From assembly GCA_902492455.1 (NCBI GenBank), contig CABULH010000002.1:216534-280533 (forward strand): a stretch of DNA of 64,000 nt, in the 5' to 3' direction. The DNA comes from an uncultured Oscillospiraceae bacterium (lineage in GTDB: Bacteria > Bacillota > Clostridia > Oscillospirales > Acutalibacteraceae). This document shows positions 61,389-64,000 of this stretch, piece by piece. A model generated the notes under the pieces. It was given only the letters and a program-made list of their open reading frames with translations, was not told the DNA's origin and did no database searches. A program made the position numbers and the translations under genes. Each line of letters opens with the position of its first letter. The first letter of the stretch is position 1.

Positions 61389-63839
61389 TCACCGCCAGCC
61401 GGAAAACATTTCCTGGATATGATGATTTTCTCCGTCGGCAGGCTGATACAGCTCCCGCTCGATATCCATGGCGTAGGAGGCTTCTCTTCGTTGCCCCCAA
61501 TACTGATCGTAGGCGGCTTCGGACAGGTTCTCCCGGAGCACATCGTCCATCACGCCCTTAATGGCAGGGCCGAAATCGAACTCCCGGTCTATCAGCAGCG
61601 CTTCTTCATCCGTTTGGTATGCAAAATCTCCCACATAGGAAAGGGCGTCATATCCCTCCCGTATCCATTCCTCCAGATAAACCGCATAGCCAGCACGGAT
61701 ATCCTCCTGGAGAAAATAATACAGGTCAAACTCGCAGAAATCCACCAGATCCTCTTCGCAGGCAAAAGTATCCGGAAATTCCGCGCGGTAAGCAGTGCGG
61801 TCGTATATCCTTTCCGCATATTCGTCCGGCTCTATGCAATGATTCAGAGCGGTTATTTCAAACTGCGTCAAAGCCTGCCGGCGGAAGTAGTCCCGGCTGC
61901 CGCCGGGGATGCCCCTTTCCCCCATAACCTTCCACACGTCGTTGGTTACGGCGATGTAGGAGGCAATATCGCCGTCGGCACACCGGATCAGGCCGTCCAG
62001 GAATTCCGGATCCTGCAGCAGACTGTCCATCTGGTAATGGCTGTAAAGCGGCTCCCGCAGCAAAGGCGGCAGGCACTCCTCACAGCTATCCATCCGGAAG
62101 GGGGCGCTGAGGGGGAGATAGCCTCTCTTGATGGCGGCAGTGATCCGCGCCGCGTAGTCCGCGTCCAGCTGCAGACCTTCCGCCACGCTGAACCACAGCA
62201 GGATGTTTACCAGCTCCGAATCGTCCCGTAAGCACCGCATGTCCAGAATGGAGCGATCCCGGACCTTTTCCTCCAACAGCGCGGCGATTTCCGGGGAAAG
62301 AGGGCGCAGCCAGCCCCCTCCGCCGATTTTCAGCAGCTGATCCAGATACAGGGCGCACCGGGCGATTTCTTCCCGTTCCAGCCGGTTGTTCTCCAGATAA
62401 TCGGCGAGAAAATCGTTGACTGATGGATTGGCCGCCCTAATCATCCGTTTTTCCCCCACGGCCAGATGGACCATGGAGCGGTGCAGCCGGGCCAGCACGT
62501 TTTCAAAGTGGTTCACGGTGGTGTCCACGCCGGGCATGGCCCGCAGCCGAGCGTCCAGGCATTCCTGCAGCACCGAGGCTTCCGCCTGGGTATTGGTGAG
62601 GGAATAGAGGGTGGTTAAAAACGCCCGGTCCACCGGTTTCAGGGTTTCCTCGAATTCATTTTTCCATATGTCCTTGGGGTGTTCCAGGGAAAGAAGAAAA
62701 CGGCTGTAAAAGACGGCGGGAGGCTCCTGGGGAGCGGGCCGGGTCAGCTGCTGGATCAGCCGGGGATTGTAGTTGCGGTGACGGACGATGGAGAGGCTGC
62801 GCTGATCCTGGGCAAGGTAGGACAGGATATCCTTCCGCTCCCGGCAGTTCATTTCCAGATGATTCTTCAGAATCCGGGCCTTCTCGCAGCCGGTCAGGCC
62901 GGCGGAGTCCAAAACCGGGATCTGGCTGAAAAAATGCTCCAGCTCCGGAAAGCGCCGGTAGGTTTCCTGCAGGATGGTGATGCGGGAGTTCAGAATGACG
63001 CACTTGTTGTCATTGCGGCGGATATGCCGCAGCAGAGACAGCAGCTGCCGGATCTCCCGGGGATCGGCTTCATAGGTGAGCTGTCCTAGAAAATCGTCCA
63101 GCAGCAGAAGCTCCTTGGCGTCGTCTGCCTGCAGAGCGGCTTTCAGCGAAGAGATGTGGTTATCCGAACTGTAAAACAGCCGGTATCCTCTGAGGATGAA
63201 ATCCAGGGCCGCCATCTCCGAAGTGGCGGATTTACCGGTCCCCGGATTCCCCTGAATGCAGACGATGCGGCTTTCCTCCAAGGCGGCGACGCATTGGGCG
63301 TATAAGGCGGTGGGAACAAAGGCCTGGGTATAATCTTTCGCTTTTTCCAACAGCTCGCCGGTATCGAAGGAAACACTCCCGTTGAGCAGCTTGTGCAGAA
63401 CCTGGGTGGAGAAATCCCACAGAGCGGGATAGCCCCGGAGAATATCTTCGTATTCCGGGGTTTGCAGCAGATCATCCAGCACCCGCAGGGTGAAGATGTT
63501 TTCCTGTGAAAGAGAGGTATAGGGCTCAAAAATCTCCAGGATTTCCTGCAGCCGCCTGGACGGGAGTTCTTTGGTGAGAAAGAGATAATAGCAGTCCGGC
63601 CGGATTTGGGCGATTTTTTGCGCTTCCAGGCGCAGCAGCCGCATCAGCTGATCCGTACGGGTGCCGGCAGCGTGTTTTGCCTGCCCGGCGATATGGGGAT
63701 GAAGCCGGTCGTCGGCAAAATCCACGCCCCTGTCCCCGGGCATGTCGGTCAGGTAAAGCTTCCGGCCGGTAATTTTTTGCAGAATATCCCGGGATAAACG
63801 GGCAAATTCTTTGTCGGATAAATTGTAGAAATTCAGCAT
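61389..63839 (-). CDS. Mrr-like restriction nuclease fused to STAND NTPase (nSTAND3 type)
   Basis: The 816-residue protein has an N-terminal nuclease domain (about 1-125) with Asp40 (GDRGVDF) and Gln53-x-Lys55 (AGQAKH), the D-QxK core of Mrr-type endonucleases. A STAND P-loop ATPase follows (about 165-420): Walker A GNPGTGKS at 197-204 and Walker B LLLLDDF at 244-250. A long helical C-terminal region (about 430-816) may sense a target. This layout is known from anti-phage STAND (Avs-like) proteins: nuclease effector, NTPase switch, sensor. ATG 63839 follows GGAGG; the frame upstream is not used. It stands alone. Confidence 0.85.
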   Translation of the reverse strand: MLNFYNLSDKEFARLSRDILQKITGRKLYLTDMPGDRGVDFADDRLHPHIAGQAKHAAGTRTDQLMRLLRLEAQKIAQIRPDCYYLFLTKELPSRRLQEILEIFEPYTSLSQENIFTLRVLDDLLQTPEYEDILRGYPALWDFSTQVLHKLLNGSVSFDTGELLEKAKDYTQAFVPTALYAQCVAALEESRIVCIQGNPGTGKSATSEMAALDFILRGYRLFYSSDNHISSLKAALQADDAKELLLLDDFLGQLTYEADPREIRQLLSLLRHIRRNDNKCVILNSRITILQETYRRFPELEHFFSQIPVLDSAGLTGCEKARILKNHLEMNCRERKDILSYLAQDQRSLSIVRHRNYNPRLIQQLTRPAPQEPPAVFYSRFLLSLEHPKDIWKNEFEETLKPVDRAFLTTLYSLTNTQAEASVLQECLDARLRAMPGVDTTVNHFENVLARLHRSMVHLAVGEKRMIRAANPSVNDFLADYLENNRLEREEIARCALYLDQLLKIGGGGWLRPLSPEIAALLEEKVRDRSILDMRCLRDDSELVNILLWFSVAEGLQLDADYAARITAAIKRGYLPLSAPFRMDSCEECLPPLLREPLYSHYQMDSLLQDPEFLDGLIRCADGDIASYIAVTNDVWKVMGERGIPGGSRDYFRRQALTQFEITALNHCIEPDEYAERIYDRTAYRAEFPDTFACEEDLVDFCEFDLYYFLQEDIRAGYAVYLEEWIREGYDALSYVGDFAYQTDEEALLIDREFDFGPAIKGVMDDVLRENLSEAAYDQYWGQRREASYAMDIERELYQPADGENHHIQEMFSGWR

Positions 63840-63942
63840 TGTCCTCCGCCTCCCAGCCGCTGCTTGTCTTATACCACAAAGGTTGGCGTTAGCCGACAGG
63901 CAAACGCGATGACACAGCCGGTTTATGGTTACGCTGCCACCG

Positions 63943-63999
63943 GAAGAATGCCAGTGCGGCAAAGCCGCAGGAGGCTGTTCAAGCCGACCGGCATTCTTC
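63943..63999. repeat. Inverted repeat at the window edge
   Basis: GAAGAATGCC (63943-63952) and GGCATTCTTC (63990-63999) are perfect arms. TGCGGC-AAA-GCCGCA forms an inner hairpin. The element lies upstream of the STAND gene and is cut by the window end. Confidence 0.6.
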
Positions 64000-64000
64000 A

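Overview
The window reads as chromosomal DNA of a Gram-positive anaerobe of the class Clostridia. A gut-type Oscillospiraceae/Ruminococcaceae relative is my inference, not something the sequence proves. The support is: strong AGGAGG ribosome sites, TTGACA/TATAAT-type promoters with 17-bp spacers, lipoprotein signals, an EFR1-type flavodoxin-ferredoxin, DUF4317/DUF4180 proteins, a BlaI/M56 pair, and sugar ABC transporters that lack their own ATPase. No rRNA, tRNA, CRISPR array or insertion sequence was seen. Most of the window is GC-rich with high-GC third codon positions, so many long antisense reading frames are artefacts.

Layout. (1) 1-2.65 kb: AT-rich end of an exopolysaccharide cluster (pyruvyl transferase, flippase). 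(2) 2.9-7.9 kb: single housekeeping-type genes (DUF4317, EFR1 ferredoxin, a small DUF6774-like gene, cold-shock protein, MATE exporter behind a possible attenuator, DUF4180). (3) 8.0-11.4 kb: L-fucose isomerase and fucose mutarotase, divergent from an AraC regulator. (4) 11.5-14.8 kb: leftward AraC-BtrH fusion, GNAT acetyltransferase and a second AraC regulator. (5) 15.1-42.9 kb: a co-directional run of 18 genes behind one good promoter and ending at a strong terminator. It encodes two surface proteins sharing an unrecognised repeated domain, a 1129-residue secreted protein, two solute-binding proteins (one fused to carbohydrate-binding-like domains), two permease pairs, NHL/TPR, YIP1 and DUF5696 membrane-associated proteins, a GH106-like enzyme, an FAD oxidoreductase, a GH27 alpha-galactosidase, a small zinc-ribbon protein and a GH28-like beta-helix lipoprotein. 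I read this as one large glycan capture, import and degradation locus, probably controlled by the AraC gene divergent to it.

(6) 43-46 kb: a lipoprotein and a BlaI/M56 sensor pair with a visible double operator. (7) 46.3-50.9 kb: a large secreted chimeric DNRLRE/lipase protein followed by two small membrane proteins. (8) 50.96-51.22 kb: an 89-bp tandem repeat. (9) 51.4-55.9 kb: a GT-C mannosyltransferase-like protein, an OmpR-type two-component system and a lipoprotein. (10) 55.9-59.6 kb: a prophage-relic-like module (ImmA/IrrE peptidase, XRE repressor with three operator-like sites, small genes, sigma-70-region-4-like activator, XhlA-like protein). (11) 59.7-63.8 kb: UroD-family protein, a fragment of a second one, and an Mrr-nuclease/STAND-NTPase fusion that is probably an anti-phage defence protein.

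The strongest candidates for undescribed biology are the YLCP/SRAGYN repeated domain and the large glycan operon around it, the Mrr-STAND gene, and several families of structured intergenic repeats.
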